DNA of 64,000 nucleotides. It comes from Erwinia piriflorinigrans CFBP 5888. GTDB taxonomy: Bacteria > Pseudomonadota > Gammaproteobacteria > Enterobacterales > Enterobacteriaceae. Made by a program: the position numbers and the translations under genes. This document shows positions 42,643-52,302 of this stretch, piece by piece. The notes beneath the pieces were generated by a model that was given only the letters and a program-made list of their open reading frames with translations, made no database searches and was not told where the DNA came from. Location of the stretch: contig NZ_CAHS01000005.1 of the NCBI RefSeq assembly GCF_001050515.1, forward strand, positions 61,209-125,208, written 5' to 3'. Within the stretch, counting starts at the first letter, position 1. Each line of letters opens with the position of its first letter.

Positions 42643-44777
42643 TCTGCCTGACCAGAGGGCAGATGTTTCACCCGGCGCTTAACCTCCTCCTGCTTGCCCG
42701 CGTTAAACGGGCGCGCGTCCGGACTGCCGAGATAGCCACACACGCGGCGGGTTACCGAAAGGCGGCTGCTGTTGCCGTTAGCGCAGTTCGGGCAGATAAA
42801 ACCTTTGCTGGTGCAGGTGAATTCGCCATGAAAACCGCATTCGTAGCATTGGTCGATCGGGGTGTTGGTGCCGTAATAGGGCACCCGGCTGTAGCTGTAA
42901 TCCCACACGTCTTCCAGGGCTTTAAGGTTATGCTGCATGTTGGGGTACTCGCCATAGCAAATAAAGCCGCCGCTAGCCAGCGGGGGGTAGGCGGCCTCGA
43001 AGTCGATTTTGTCGTAAGGATTCACTTTTTTCGCCACGTCGAGGTGGAAGCTGTTGGTATAGTAGCCTTTGTCTGTTACCCCCGGCACCACGCCGAAACG
43101 GGCAGCATCAAGGCGGCAGAAGCGATCGCACAGGTTTTCACTTGGCGTACTGTACAGGCTGAAGCCGTAGCCGGTTTCCCGTTTCCACTGGTCGACGGCC
43201 GTGCGCATATGGGCAACGATTTCCACCCCTTTGGCACGCAGTTGCACATCGTCATAGGGATGCACGCCGCCGCCGCTCAGAGCATTCAGCGTTTCATGAA
43301 TGCCAATATAGCCCAGCGAGATTGACGCGCGCCCGTGCTGAAAAATGGCTGCAACAGGTTCATCGGCCTCTAAGCGCACGCCGCAGGCACCCTCCATATA
43401 GAGGATAGGGGCGACGCGGGCCTTCACCTTTTCCATCCGGGCGATGCGTGTCATCAACGCCTTTTTTGCCAGCAGCAGACGCTGGTCGAGCAGCGCCCAG
43501 AAACGGCCTTCATCCCCGTGCGCTTCCAATGCGATGCACGGCAGATTCAGGCTGATGACGCCGATATTACAGCGACCGTCATGGACAGGCTTTCCCTCTT
43601 GCTGATAGCTGTCGAGGAAGCTGCGGCAGCCCATCGGCGTTTTAAACGAACCGGTCACGGCGACAACCTGTTCATAGTTAAGGATGTCGGGATACATACG
43701 TTTGCTGGCACACTCCAGCGCCAGCTGCTTGATATCGTAGTTCGGCTCGCCAGCATGGCGGTTCAACCCGGCTTTAATGGCAAATACCAGCTTGGGAAAA
43801 ACCGCCGTTTTATGATGTTTACCCAGTCCGGCAATACGGTTACGCAGGATTGACTGCTGGATCAACCGCGCTGCCCAGCTGGTGCCGAGGCCAAAACCGA
43901 AGGTGACAAACGGTGTCTGACCGTTGGCGGTATGCAGCGTATTAACCTCATACTCCAGCGACTGGAAGGCGTCATAGCACTCTTTTTCAGTGCGTGAACG
44001 GGCGTAGGCTTCGCTGTCGGCAATCTGCCATTGATGGGCAATGGCACGATGCCTGGCGAGGCTGGCGTCCACGAACGGTGCCAGTACCTCATCAATGCGA
44101 TTAATGGTGGTGCCGCCGTAAATATGGCTGGCGACCTGCGCAATGATCTGTGCGGTCACGGCGGTGGCGGTTGAGATCGATTTCGGCGTTTCGATCCCGG
44201 CATTACCCATATTAAAGCCCAGAGTCAGCATGCCGTGCAGGTCGATCAACATGCAGTTGAACATCGGGAAGAAGGGCGCGTAGTCAAGATCGTGGTAGTG
44301 GATCTCGCCGCGCTCATGAGCGTCAACCACATCTCGCGGCAGCATATGCTGACGTGCGTAGTGTTTGGCGACGATCCCGGCTAACAGATCGCGCTGGGTA
44401 GGGATAACTTTACTGTCTTTATTGGCATTCTCATTTAACAGCGCTGTCTGAGTCTGTTCTACCAGACCACGGATCTCTCGAGTTAACTGCCCCTGTCGTT
44501 CCCGCGCTACATCGCGATCGTGGCGATACTCAATATAGCGGCGTGCCAGCTGCGGATAGCGGCCGGCCATCAGCAGGTTTTCCACCGCCTGCTGTATTTC
44601 GGCAATCTCCACCTGCTTACGGTTGCTTAGCGCAGCGCTAATCTGGCCGGCTGCGCTGGCGCAGTAACCCTCATCGTTAATATTTGCTGCTTTTGCCGCC
44701 GCGCGAATGGCGGCTTCGATGCGCGCAGGATCGAATACCACCTGACAGCCATCGCGCTTGATGACCTGAGTTAACAC
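42639..44777 (-). CDS. nrdD: Anaerobic ribonucleoside-triphosphate reductase NrdD
   Basis: Class III ribonucleotide reductase that makes dNTPs without oxygen. The 712-residue protein (same as E. coli) has an N-terminal ATP-cone (about 3-95), active-site region, the zinc cysteines (CYECGF ... CPNC) and the glycyl radical site G681 in RVCGYLGSPDARPFN. The start is a GTG at 44777 with AGGAG eight nt upstream. Paired NrdR-like boxes lie just upstream. Confidence 0.97.
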   Translation of the reverse strand: MLTQVIKRDGCQVVFDPARIEAAIRAAAKAANINDEGYCASAAGQISAALSNRKQVEIAEIQQAVENLLMAGRYPQLARRYIEYRHDRDVARERQGQLTREIRGLVEQTQTALLNENANKDSKVIPTQRDLLAGIVAKHYARQHMLPRDVVDAHERGEIHYHDLDYAPFFPMFNCMLIDLHGMLTLGFNMGNAGIETPKSISTATAVTAQIIAQVASHIYGGTTINRIDEVLAPFVDASLARHRAIAHQWQIADSEAYARSRTEKECYDAFQSLEYEVNTLHTANGQTPFVTFGFGLGTSWAARLIQQSILRNRIAGLGKHHKTAVFPKLVFAIKAGLNRHAGEPNYDIKQLALECASKRMYPDILNYEQVVAVTGSFKTPMGCRSFLDSYQQEGKPVHDGRCNIGVISLNLPCIALEAHGDEGRFWALLDQRLLLAKKALMTRIARMEKVKARVAPILYMEGACGVRLEADEPVAAIFQHGRASISLGYIGIHETLNALSGGGVHPYDDVQLRAKGVEIVAHMRTAVDQWKRETGYGFSLYSTPSENLCDRFCRLDAARFGVVPGVTDKGYYTNSFHLDVAKKVNPYDKIDFEAAYPPLASGGFICYGEYPNMQHNLKALEDVWDYSYSRVPYYGTNTPIDQCYECGFHGEFTCTSKGFICPNCANGNSSRLSVTRRVCGYLGSPDARPFNAGKQEEVKRRVKHLPSGQAE

Positions 44778-44799
44778 TACGACTCTCCTGATGTGTAAA

Positions 44800-44844
44800 A
44801 CAATATATGGGGCTTTTAACTATATTAATGCCTATATATAGCGT
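44800..44844 (-). promoter_or_regulatory. Paired NrdR-like boxes upstream of nrdDG
   Basis: ACAATATATGGGGC (44800-44813) and CCTATATATAGCGT (44831-44844) match the NrdR consensus ACACWATATRKTGT at 11 and 10 of 14 positions by my count. Their starts are 31 bp apart, the spacing known for enterobacterial NrdR box pairs. Confidence 0.65.
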
Positions 44845-45045
44845 TTTGCTGTAGTTTAACTGATGTTTTATTGACCTGCGGCAATGTCAGTGAGGATTCA
44901 TTATTCCCCCGTACGGTGCTGCCGAATGCTATTTTTGCCGATCCGACGTGCTGTGACGGTTGCATTCAACCATAAGGAGTCACTACTATTGCCGGTTGCT
45001 GTGGAGCGAAACCATTTTGCTCTTGTTACTCCGGGATACTGCCCA

Positions 45046-47607
45046 ATGTCGTCCGTTGCTTATAACGAAAAACAGATCATTCGCTGGCTCGGTGCGCGCA
45101 CCGTGGCCCGGGCGCGGGATCTGATTGCCAACGTACAGCATATTCAGTGGCAAAATACGCTGCTAACCGGAGAAGTACCGGGGCGAAAAGCAGAGCCTTT
45201 TAGCGTGATTGTTCATTTTAGCCGTCCACAGGGCAAGTTACTCGCTAGCGGCGAGTGCAGCTGTGCGGTAAAAAACAACTGCAAACATGTGGCTGCGCTG
45301 ATGTTAGCGAATCTACAAACGCATCAGCCGCAGCCCGCCATTGCCATCGACACGATTCAGGCGGTGCCGATACCCGTGCTGAAACTCCAGTCCTGGGCTA
45401 AATTTATCAGCGGCTACGGCCATTATGGTCACCGGCAAAAACGTCTTGATTTTGCCGCGGTCAGTTTTGACTATGCCGGAGTAAGGGTGGATGCCGGTAG
45501 CCAGGCAGAGAGTTTTGCCGACCGTAGCGGGCAGCGTTTCCAGGTTCAGCGCCTGGTGGATGACGAGCAATATTGGCTGTCACAGCTGGACAGTACCGTG
45601 CTGCATAACATCCCCTCCGGGCATATTTATACGCCGGCCCCGCTTCCTGGTGCGATATTTGCCCCTGCATCGCCCGCCCAATGGCGTGAATTCATCAAAA
45701 AAGGCTTGCCGGATCTGCGCAAACGCGGCTGGCGCATCAGCATGGAAGATGACTTTACCTGGAATATCACCGAGGTGGATGAGATTGAAGGGCGCGCTGT
45801 TCAGGAGGAAGATGGCTGGTTTAACCTTGAACTGGCGATGAAAATTGGCCGTCGCCGCGTGCGGCTGGAACCTCTACTGGCGGGGCTATTCGCCCGCGAC
45901 CGCCGCTGGATGTCCGGCAATCTCACGTTAATCCCAGACAATGAACAGATCGAACTGCGCGACGATCGTCAGCAGCGGCTGGTTTTCCTCGCCTCCCAGC
46001 TCAAGCCGCTGGTGGGAAGCCTTATCGACCTGTTTGCCAATGGTGAGACGCAGCCGTTGCGCCTCGCCGCCTGGGATATCGGCCGCCTCGGTCAGGGGGA
46101 CGACCGCAGCCGCTGGATATTTGACGGCGAGGATGCGGTTTATCAGCTGGCGCAGCGGCTCAGTGGCCATACTGGCGTACCGTCGGTTACCCTGCCAACA
46201 GGCTTACAGGCAACGCTGCGTGACTATCAGCAACAGGGCGTTAACTGGATGCAGTTCCTGCGCCAGCACAATCTGGCCGGCGTGCTGGCTGATGATATGG
46301 GCTTAGGCAAAACCGTTCAGACGCTGGCGCATCTGCTGCTGGAGAAAGAAGCCGGGCGGCTCGATCGCCCTGCGCTCATCGTGGTGCCGACCACACTGGT
46401 GCACAACTGGTGCTGCGAGGCCGCTCGTTTTACACCCGGACTCAAGGTGCTGGCATTAACCGGGCCGCAGCGCAAAGACTTTTATCAGCAGCTTGAGCAG
46501 TACGATGTGGTGATCTCCACCTACTCACTGTTATGGCGCGATCAGCCGCAGCTGGTGGCACATCGCTATCATCTGCTGATCCTTGATGAAGCGCAGTATG
46601 TGAAGAACAGCAGCGCGCGTGCGGCATCGGTGATCCGTACGCTGAAAACGCGCCATCGGCTCTGTTTGACCGGCACCCCGCTGGAAAACCACTTGGGCGA
46701 ACTGTGGTCGCAGTTTGATTTTCTGCTGCCGGGGTTCCTCGGTAGCGAACGCGATTTTACCCAGCGCTGGCGCATTCCGATAGAACGGCAAGGGGACAGC
46801 GTGCGGCGTGAGCTGCTGGCGAAACGCGTGCGGCCGTTTATGCTACGTCGACGTAAGCAGGAGGTGGCAAAAGAGCTGCCGCCTAAGAATACTATCTTGC
46901 GCAGCGTGGCGCTGAATGGGGCACAGCGTGAACTGTACGACCATGTTCTTGAGGCGATGCAGGATCGCGTACAGCTGGCGGTACAGCAGCAGGGAGCAGG
47001 ACGCAGCCACCTGCTGGTACTGGATGCGCTGTTGAAACTGCGCCAGATCTGCTGCGATCCGCGTTTAGTGTCCGATCCTCGTGCAGAGAAAGTCCGGCAC
47101 TCTGCCAAGCTGACGCTGCTGCGTGAAATGCTGCATGACCTGCTGGCGGAAGATCGACGTATCCTGATCTTCTCGCAGTTCACCACCATGCTGACGATCA
47201 TCGCCGGGGAGCTACAAAAGGCACACATTCCGTTTGTTACCCTGACCGGTTCTACCCGCGATCGTAACGAGCCGGTACGCCGTTTCCAGCAGGGCGAGGT
47301 GCCGGTATTCCTGATTAGCCTGAAAGCAGGCGGCGTGGGGCTGAACCTCACGGCGGCAGATACGGTGATCCATTACGATCCCTGGTGGAACCCGGCGGCG
47401 GAGAATCAGGCAACCGATCGTGCTTATCGCCTCGGACAGGATAAGCCGGTATTTGTTTACAAGCTGATTGCTGCCGACACCATCGAAGAGAAGATCGTCG
47501 CCTTACAGCAGCAAAAAGCCGATCTGGCCGAAGAGATCCTCAATGATGGGCTCAGCGAGCCTGCCAGCTTTAGCCAGCAGGATATTACCGACCTGTTCGC
47601 ACCCTGA
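45046..47607 (+). CDS. SWIM zinc-finger SNF2-family helicase
   Basis: A large SWI2/SNF2 ATPase with an N-terminal SWIM zinc finger (CSCAVKNNCKHVAAL). The two RecA-like lobes carry DDMGLGKTVQ, ILDEAQYVKN, LTGTPLENHLGELW, SLKAGGVGLNLT and ATDRAYRLGQ. These enzymes translocate on DNA; the bacterial SWIM-SNF2 subgroup has no settled role. Start choice is uncertain: the frame is open to 44884, and AAGGAG precedes an in-frame TTG at 44989. The ATG at 45046 begins right before the conserved region (853 residues). It is divergent from nrdD and absent from this position in E. coli. Confidence 0.88.
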   Translation: MSSVAYNEKQIIRWLGARTVARARDLIANVQHIQWQNTLLTGEVPGRKAEPFSVIVHFSRPQGKLLASGECSCAVKNNCKHVAALMLANLQTHQPQPAIAIDTIQAVPIPVLKLQSWAKFISGYGHYGHRQKRLDFAAVSFDYAGVRVDAGSQAESFADRSGQRFQVQRLVDDEQYWLSQLDSTVLHNIPSGHIYTPAPLPGAIFAPASPAQWREFIKKGLPDLRKRGWRISMEDDFTWNITEVDEIEGRAVQEEDGWFNLELAMKIGRRRVRLEPLLAGLFARDRRWMSGNLTLIPDNEQIELRDDRQQRLVFLASQLKPLVGSLIDLFANGETQPLRLAAWDIGRLGQGDDRSRWIFDGEDAVYQLAQRLSGHTGVPSVTLPTGLQATLRDYQQQGVNWMQFLRQHNLAGVLADDMGLGKTVQTLAHLLLEKEAGRLDRPALIVVPTTLVHNWCCEAARFTPGLKVLALTGPQRKDFYQQLEQYDVVISTYSLLWRDQPQLVAHRYHLLILDEAQYVKNSSARAASVIRTLKTRHRLCLTGTPLENHLGELWSQFDFLLPGFLGSERDFTQRWRIPIERQGDSVRRELLAKRVRPFMLRRRKQEVAKELPPKNTILRSVALNGAQRELYDHVLEAMQDRVQLAVQQQGAGRSHLLVLDALLKLRQICCDPRLVSDPRAEKVRHSAKLTLLREMLHDLLAEDRRILIFSQFTTMLTIIAGELQKAHIPFVTLTGSTRDRNEPVRRFQQGEVPVFLISLKAGGVGLNLTAADTVIHYDPWWNPAAENQATDRAYRLGQDKPVFVYKLIAADTIEEKIVALQQQKADLAEEILNDGLSEPASFSQQDITDLFAP

Positions 47608-47699
47608 TTAGCCCACTGATGCACCGGGCTAAACCCAGCCTGACCTGATGTACCCTGCCCAGTTTGTTCAAAGGATGTTCCACTCAAGGAGGTTTAACG

Positions 47700-50072
47700 A
47701 TGCTCCGGTCACCGTGCCGCATAGTGCTTGCTTTCAGTGTTATCTTGCCGCTCTGCGCTTCAGCGACGAAGGCCAGGGATCTGCCGCTGATGCCGTGGCC
47801 GCAGAAAGTAGAGCTTGCCGCCGACGGAGCCAGCCTGACGCTGGTGGCTCCGCTGGATATTCAGGTTAGAGGGGACAATCTGCAAGAGGCGCTGCCGCGC
47901 TGGCAGCAGCGTCTGGCGCGCCAAACGGGTAAACCGTATTACCCCCTTTCCCCCGGTGCCACGCCGGTGCAAATCAATATTGCAAAGCCGGTTGCGCCAG
48001 TGCCCCAGCCTGACAGCGACGAAAGCTATCGTCTGGTGGTCAGCCAGAACGGTGTGCGTCTTGATAGCGCCACCCGCTTTGGCGCCATGCGCGGAATGGA
48101 AACACTGTTACAGCTGGTTCAGAATGGGGCGCTGCCGCTGGTGACCATCGACGATCGTCCACGTTTCTCGTGGCGTGGCATTATGATCGATTCGGCCCGT
48201 CACTTCATGCCGGTTGAGACCCTGAAGCGTCAGATCGATGGCATCGCCGCGGCGCGCATGAACGTGTTTCACTGGCATCTGACCGATGACCAGGGCTGGC
48301 GCTTTGCCTCCCGCGGCTTTCCGCAGCTACAGGAAAAAGCCAGTGGTGGCCTGTGGTACAGCGCGCAGCAGATGCGCGATGTTGTCAGCTATGCCACCGA
48401 TCGCGGCGTGCGGGTGGTGCCGGAAATCGGCTTACCCGGGCATACGTCGGCGCTGGCAGTCGCCATGCCGCAGCTGTTCGCTCTTCCCGGACGCTATAAG
48501 CTGGAACACGGCTGGGGCGTGTTTAAACCGTTGCTTGACCCGACCAATGAGCAGGTTTACCGCCTTATTGACCAGCTTGTCGGCGAGGTCGCGGCGATTT
48601 TCCCCGACCCGTATCTGCATATTGGCAGCGACGAGCTGGATGACGCTCAATGGCGTCAATCCGAGCGCATCCGTCAGTTTATGACGCAGCATAAACTGAC
48701 GGATAGCCATGGCCTGCATGCTTACTTTACTCAGCGAGTGGAGAAAATCCTCGCCAAACATCAGCGGCGTGCCATCGTCCGCAATGGGGTGAGCTATCGC
48801 GATCTGCCCGGCAGCTTCGTGATCCAATCTTGGCAGGGAGTTGATACGCTGGAAGAGATGGCGAAGCACAACTATCGTGGCATCCTGTCCACCGGTTTCA
48901 ATCTCGATCAGGCGCAGACAGCCGCTTTCCACTACCGTAATGAAGTGTGGCCGCAGGGGCTGAACGGTGGCGATCGTGTCCGGGCAGGGGAAACGGCGCA
49001 GAGTTGGCAGTTTGTTTTGCCCCGTCTGAAGGGCGATTCGTTACAAGGCAGTTTTACACTGATCGACAATGCGAGCCGCTGGCGTGGTTTCATCGATTTT
49101 GCCGATCGGCCACGGCGCATGGTGAGTCACCTACGCTGGCTGTCTCCCACTCAGTTAACCTTCCGCGTTGACAGTGGGCTTGGGGAGCTCCAGCCGGTAC
49201 TGTCCCTCGCGGGTGAGCGACTCAGCGGCTACTGGCGTGTTGGCAATGTACGGTATCCGACTATCGGCAGCAGACTGGCACAGATACCACAAGGAGTAGA
49301 GCCCGTCTTACTCAGTAAGGCCCAGCTCAGGGAGAATCTGCCGGGAGGGGAAGTGGTGCTGTGGAGTGAAATGGTCGATGAAAACAACATCGATACCCGT
49401 CTGTGGCCACGGGCGTTTGTTGTTGCTGAGCGCCTGTGGTCGTCTTCAGACGTCACCGACGAAGAAAATATGTATCAGCGGCTGGCAGCCGTCGATCGCT
49501 GGTCGGCGCTGTCCGTGGGCCTGCAACAGCATGCGCAAATCCAGCTACAGATGATGCGCCTGGCTAACAGCAGCGATACCACCCCATTACAAATTTTTGT
49601 CGAGGCGTTGGAACCGGCACAACATGACACGCGTCCGCATCTCAAGTACTGCGCCGGTCATGCTTCGCAGATGCAGCCGCTTAACCAGTTGGCGGATATA
49701 CTCCCCGCTGAAAGCAACAAAGTCCGTGAGCTTGACCGCCAGGTTGACGCGCTGATTGACAATCGCGGTGACCGACAGGCGGCGCTGGCGATACGCCGTC
49801 AGCTCCGCCTGTGGCAGGAGAATATCCCGCAGGTAGAATCTTTGCTGGCGCAGAATCCGCAGTTGCGATCGTTGCTACCGCTGGCAGATCGGGTGGAGGC
49901 GATCAGTACGATGGGGCTGTCATTAGTGGATGCGATAGAAAGTGAACGTATTTTCGGTGCACGCGAAGTGGCGAAGATGCAAAAGCAGCTCGATCCAGAG
50001 GTACTCGGTCAGCATGAGTTGGTGGTCGCGCTGGTCTATCCGATTGAAAAACTGCTGCGTGCGGATAAATAA
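47700..50072 (+). CDS. Secreted GH20 beta-N-acetylhexosaminidase
   Basis: A 790-residue exported glycoside hydrolase that would release terminal GlcNAc/GalNAc from chitin-oligosaccharides or glycans. It has a Sec signal peptide (about 1-23, ending near CASA) and a GH20b N-terminal domain. The catalytic TIM barrel contains RGIMIDSARHFMP, NVFHWHLTDDQGWR, EIGLPGH and the acid pair D311-E312 in LHIGSDELDD. The usual HxGGDE reads HIGSDE. AAGGAGG sits 7 nt before the ATG at 47700, deciding the start over 47664. The C-terminal 180 residues are helical and unassigned. It is probably a separate unit after the helicase. Confidence 0.92.
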   Translation: MLRSPCRIVLAFSVILPLCASATKARDLPLMPWPQKVELAADGASLTLVAPLDIQVRGDNLQEALPRWQQRLARQTGKPYYPLSPGATPVQINIAKPVAPVPQPDSDESYRLVVSQNGVRLDSATRFGAMRGMETLLQLVQNGALPLVTIDDRPRFSWRGIMIDSARHFMPVETLKRQIDGIAAARMNVFHWHLTDDQGWRFASRGFPQLQEKASGGLWYSAQQMRDVVSYATDRGVRVVPEIGLPGHTSALAVAMPQLFALPGRYKLEHGWGVFKPLLDPTNEQVYRLIDQLVGEVAAIFPDPYLHIGSDELDDAQWRQSERIRQFMTQHKLTDSHGLHAYFTQRVEKILAKHQRRAIVRNGVSYRDLPGSFVIQSWQGVDTLEEMAKHNYRGILSTGFNLDQAQTAAFHYRNEVWPQGLNGGDRVRAGETAQSWQFVLPRLKGDSLQGSFTLIDNASRWRGFIDFADRPRRMVSHLRWLSPTQLTFRVDSGLGELQPVLSLAGERLSGYWRVGNVRYPTIGSRLAQIPQGVEPVLLSKAQLRENLPGGEVVLWSEMVDENNIDTRLWPRAFVVAERLWSSSDVTDEENMYQRLAAVDRWSALSVGLQQHAQIQLQMMRLANSSDTTPLQIFVEALEPAQHDTRPHLKYCAGHASQMQPLNQLADILPAESNKVRELDRQVDALIDNRGDRQAALAIRRQLRLWQENIPQVESLLAQNPQLRSLLPLADRVEAISTMGLSLVDAIESERIFGAREVAKMQKQLDPEVLGQHELVVALVYPIEKLLRADK

Positions 50073-50147
50073 CCGCCGGGCATCGGGTGGGAGCTGGCCA
50101 TCGAAGACGGCCAGTCTCAATAGTGTAGGGGTGGAGCCGCCCCCCTG

Positions 50148-50540
50148 TTACGCCTGACGTCGTACGGCGATCGCTTCGATTTCGATTTTTACATCTTTTG
50201 GCAAACGTGCCACTTCTACGCACGAGCGTGCCGGGAAGCTGGCCTGATATTCTGTGAAAAAGGCTTCGTAGGTGGCGTTAACCGTGGCGAAGTCATTAAG
50301 GTCTTTGACGAACACCGTTGTTTTCACGATATCGCTAACCTGCAAACCGGCTGCTTCAACAATCGCCCGCACGTTTTCCAGCGACTGGCGTGCCTGGGCG
50401 GCGATATCATCCGCCACCGTACCGGTCGTCGGATCGACCGGGATCTGGCCAGAGGTCATAATCATGCTGCCGAGGTCGACGCCCTGAACATAGGGGCCGA
50501 TGGCGGCGGGCGCTTTTTCAGTACTGATTTCGCGAGACAT
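50148..50540 (-). CDS. ridA: Enamine/imine deaminase RidA
   Basis: A 130-residue YjgF/YER057c/UK114 protein that hydrolyses reactive 2-aminoacrylate formed by PLP enzymes. It shows GPYVQGVDLGSMIMTSGQIP and the arginine-containing FPARSCVEVARLPKDVKIEIEAIA. It lies just downstream of pyrBI, as in E. coli, 53 nt after pyrI. Confidence 0.97.
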   Translation of the reverse strand: MSREISTEKAPAAIGPYVQGVDLGSMIMTSGQIPVDPTTGTVADDIAAQARQSLENVRAIVEAAGLQVSDIVKTTVFVKDLNDFATVNATYEAFFTEYQASFPARSCVEVARLPKDVKIEIEAIAVRRQA

Positions 50541-50593
50541 TCTTTCTCCTGAATTGATCTGAGATGATCCCCAGCATGACCTGAGGCTGGCGT

Positions 50594-51124
50594 TTATGCT
50601 GGCTGATGAGGGCTACCCACATCCTGCCCGCCTTCGGCGCGAATGGCAAATGGCAACGATCGGCCGTTTGCCATCACCACATGGTGCGCGAACTCTTTTT
50701 CGCAATATTTGCATTTAAGGTACAGTTCATCCTGGCGCTTTTTCACCGCGAAGCTGGAATCAACCGGTTCGTTGCGGCTGATACAGTTGCTGTTCGGACA
50801 GGTCAGCACGCGGTCGATGCGCTCCGGCAGCGTAGGGGAGAGCTTCGCCACCACGTTGTAGTCATCAATGCGGTTTACCGTGGCGTGTGGGGCATACACC
50901 GCCAGCTGATTGACCTGATCGTCGGTCAAAAAAGTGTTCTCAATCTTGATCAGATCTTTGCGTCCCAGTTCGCCGGAGGGCAGATTCAGGCCGATGGTGA
51001 TGCGCTGATCGGTTTCCGTCAGGCGGAACAACGACAGCAGCTTAAAGCCCACCTGTGCCGGAATATGGTCAATCACCGTACCGCATTTAATCGCTTCAAC
51101 CTGAAGTTTATTGTCCAGAGTCAT
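50594..51124 (-). CDS. pyrI: Aspartate carbamoyltransferase regulatory chain PyrI
   Basis: Binds CTP/ATP and transmits allosteric control to PyrB. The 176-residue protein has the nucleotide-binding N-terminal domain ([21 protein letters not shown]) and the zinc domain with four cysteines (CPNSNC ... CKYC). E. coli PyrI (153 residues) ends at the point reading VVMAN here; 23 extra residues follow, ending SPHQPA. The frame is open upstream into pyrB; the ATG at 51124 follows pyrB by 13 nt. Confidence 0.95.
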   Translation of the reverse strand: MTLDNKLQVEAIKCGTVIDHIPAQVGFKLLSLFRLTETDQRITIGLNLPSGELGRKDLIKIENTFLTDDQVNQLAVYAPHATVNRIDDYNVVAKLSPTLPERIDRVLTCPNSNCISRNEPVDSSFAVKKRQDELYLKCKYCEKEFAHHVVMANGRSLPFAIRAEGGQDVGSPHQPA

Positions 51125-51137
51125 GATGATTTTCCTC

Positions 51138-52073
51138 TTACAGAGCCAGTTCGCGGTTGAGTACCAGCGCCAGCAGCGCCTGGCGTGCGTAAATGCCGTT
51201 GCCTGCCTGCTGGAAATACCAGGCGTGTGGCGTGTCGTCGACGTCGTTGTCGATTTCATCAATACGCGGCAGCGGATGCAGCACCTTCATATTGTCACGA
51301 GCACCGTTTAAATCGGCAGCGCGCAGCACAAACTGTGCTTTCACATTGGCATATTCCGACGGGTCCAGACGCTCTTTCTGTACGCGGGTCATATAGAGAA
51401 TATCCACCTGCGGCACCACTTCTTCAATGCTGTTATGGCGCGTCCAGGCAATGCCTTTTTCGTCAAGCATATCGGTGATGTAGGCTGGCATCGCCAACGC
51501 ATCCGGGGCGATAAACCAGAAGCGGTTGCCGTCAAATTTTGCCAGCGCCTGCGCCAGTGAGTGTACGGTACGGCCATATTTCAGGTCGCCGACCATGGCT
51601 ATCTGCAAATTGCTCAACCGTCCCTGGGTTTCCTGGATGGTGAACAGATCGAGCAGCGTCTGGGTCGGATGCTGGTTGGCACCGTCTCCGGCATTCAGCA
51701 CCGGCACGCCGCCGGAGAATTCGGTTGCCAGCCGTGCGGCACCTTCCTGTGGATGGCGCATCACGATGGCATCCACGTAGGTGCCAATCACCGAAATGGT
51801 ATCAGCCAGGGTTTCGCCTTTCTTACCCAGCGAGGTATTGCCGCCGTCGGCAAAACCGACCACCGAAGCCCCGAGACGGTGCATGGCGGTTTCAAACGAC
51901 AGGCGGGTGCGGGTTGAGGCTTCAAAGAAGCAGCTGGCAATCACATTATGTTTCAGCAGTTCCGGCTGCGGGTTTGCTTTCAGGCTGGCGGCAGTGCGCA
52001 GCGCCAGCTCCAGCTCGGTACGGTTGAGATCGTTAATGGAAATAATATGTTTGCGATATAGCGGATTGGCCAT
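51138..52073 (-). CDS. pyrB: Aspartate carbamoyltransferase catalytic chain PyrB
   Basis: Joins carbamoyl phosphate to aspartate, the first committed step of pyrimidine synthesis. The 311-residue protein has the carbamoyl-phosphate motif [12 protein letters not shown] and HPTQTLLDL, with HPLPR near the C-terminus. An upstream frame to 52256 is open, but [13 protein letters not shown] at 52073 is the E. coli start. It is expressed through the pyrL attenuator. Confidence 0.97.
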   Translation of the reverse strand: MANPLYRKHIISINDLNRTELELALRTAASLKANPQPELLKHNVIASCFFEASTRTRLSFETAMHRLGASVVGFADGGNTSLGKKGETLADTISVIGTYVDAIVMRHPQEGAARLATEFSGGVPVLNAGDGANQHPTQTLLDLFTIQETQGRLSNLQIAMVGDLKYGRTVHSLAQALAKFDGNRFWFIAPDALAMPAYITDMLDEKGIAWTRHNSIEEVVPQVDILYMTRVQKERLDPSEYANVKAQFVLRAADLNGARDNMKVLHPLPRIDEIDNDVDDTPHAWYFQQAGNGIYARQALLALVLNRELAL

Positions 52074-52155
52074 CTTCTCTCTCCTCTGTTGCCTGTCATG
52101 GTGGATATTGCAGCCAGTACGACAGGGCGGATCTCTTTTGCACTGCGTTATGGGC

Positions 52156-52180
52156 AAAAAAAAGCCCCTCAATGAGGGGC
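52156..52180 (-). terminator. pyrBI UTP-sensitive attenuator
   Basis: On the minus strand: GCCCCTC-ATT-GAGGGGC followed by U8, 83 nt before pyrB. The stop codon of the leader ORF lies in the 5' base of the stem, so a ribosome closely following RNA polymerase would block hairpin formation, as in the E. coli pyrBI mechanism. Confidence 0.85.
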
Positions 52181-52278
52181 TAATTTTTACGATCGGTGAT
52201 GCCTGATACAGAGAAACGGCGCTGCCCACCGGCGAAATGGCGCGTTGGTGAGGCAATAGTTATGCGATTCAGTTTCAT
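52180..52278 (-). CDS. pyrL: pyrBI operon leader peptide (divergent)
   Basis: A 32-codon leader ORF starting [18 protein letters not shown] and ending ITDRKN, with AGGA upstream. It ends inside the attenuator stem. The sequence does not resemble the 44-residue E. coli PyrL and lacks its run of Phe codons. Instead a small hairpin CGGTG-GGCAG-CGCCG is followed by TTTCTCTGT, which may be the polymerase pause site. The regulatory role is inferred from position; the peptide itself probably has none. Confidence 0.75.
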   Translation of the reverse strand: MKLNRITIASPTRHFAGGQRRFSVSGITDRKN

Positions 52279-52302
52279 GCATCCTCCCGGCAAACGGGGT
52301 GC

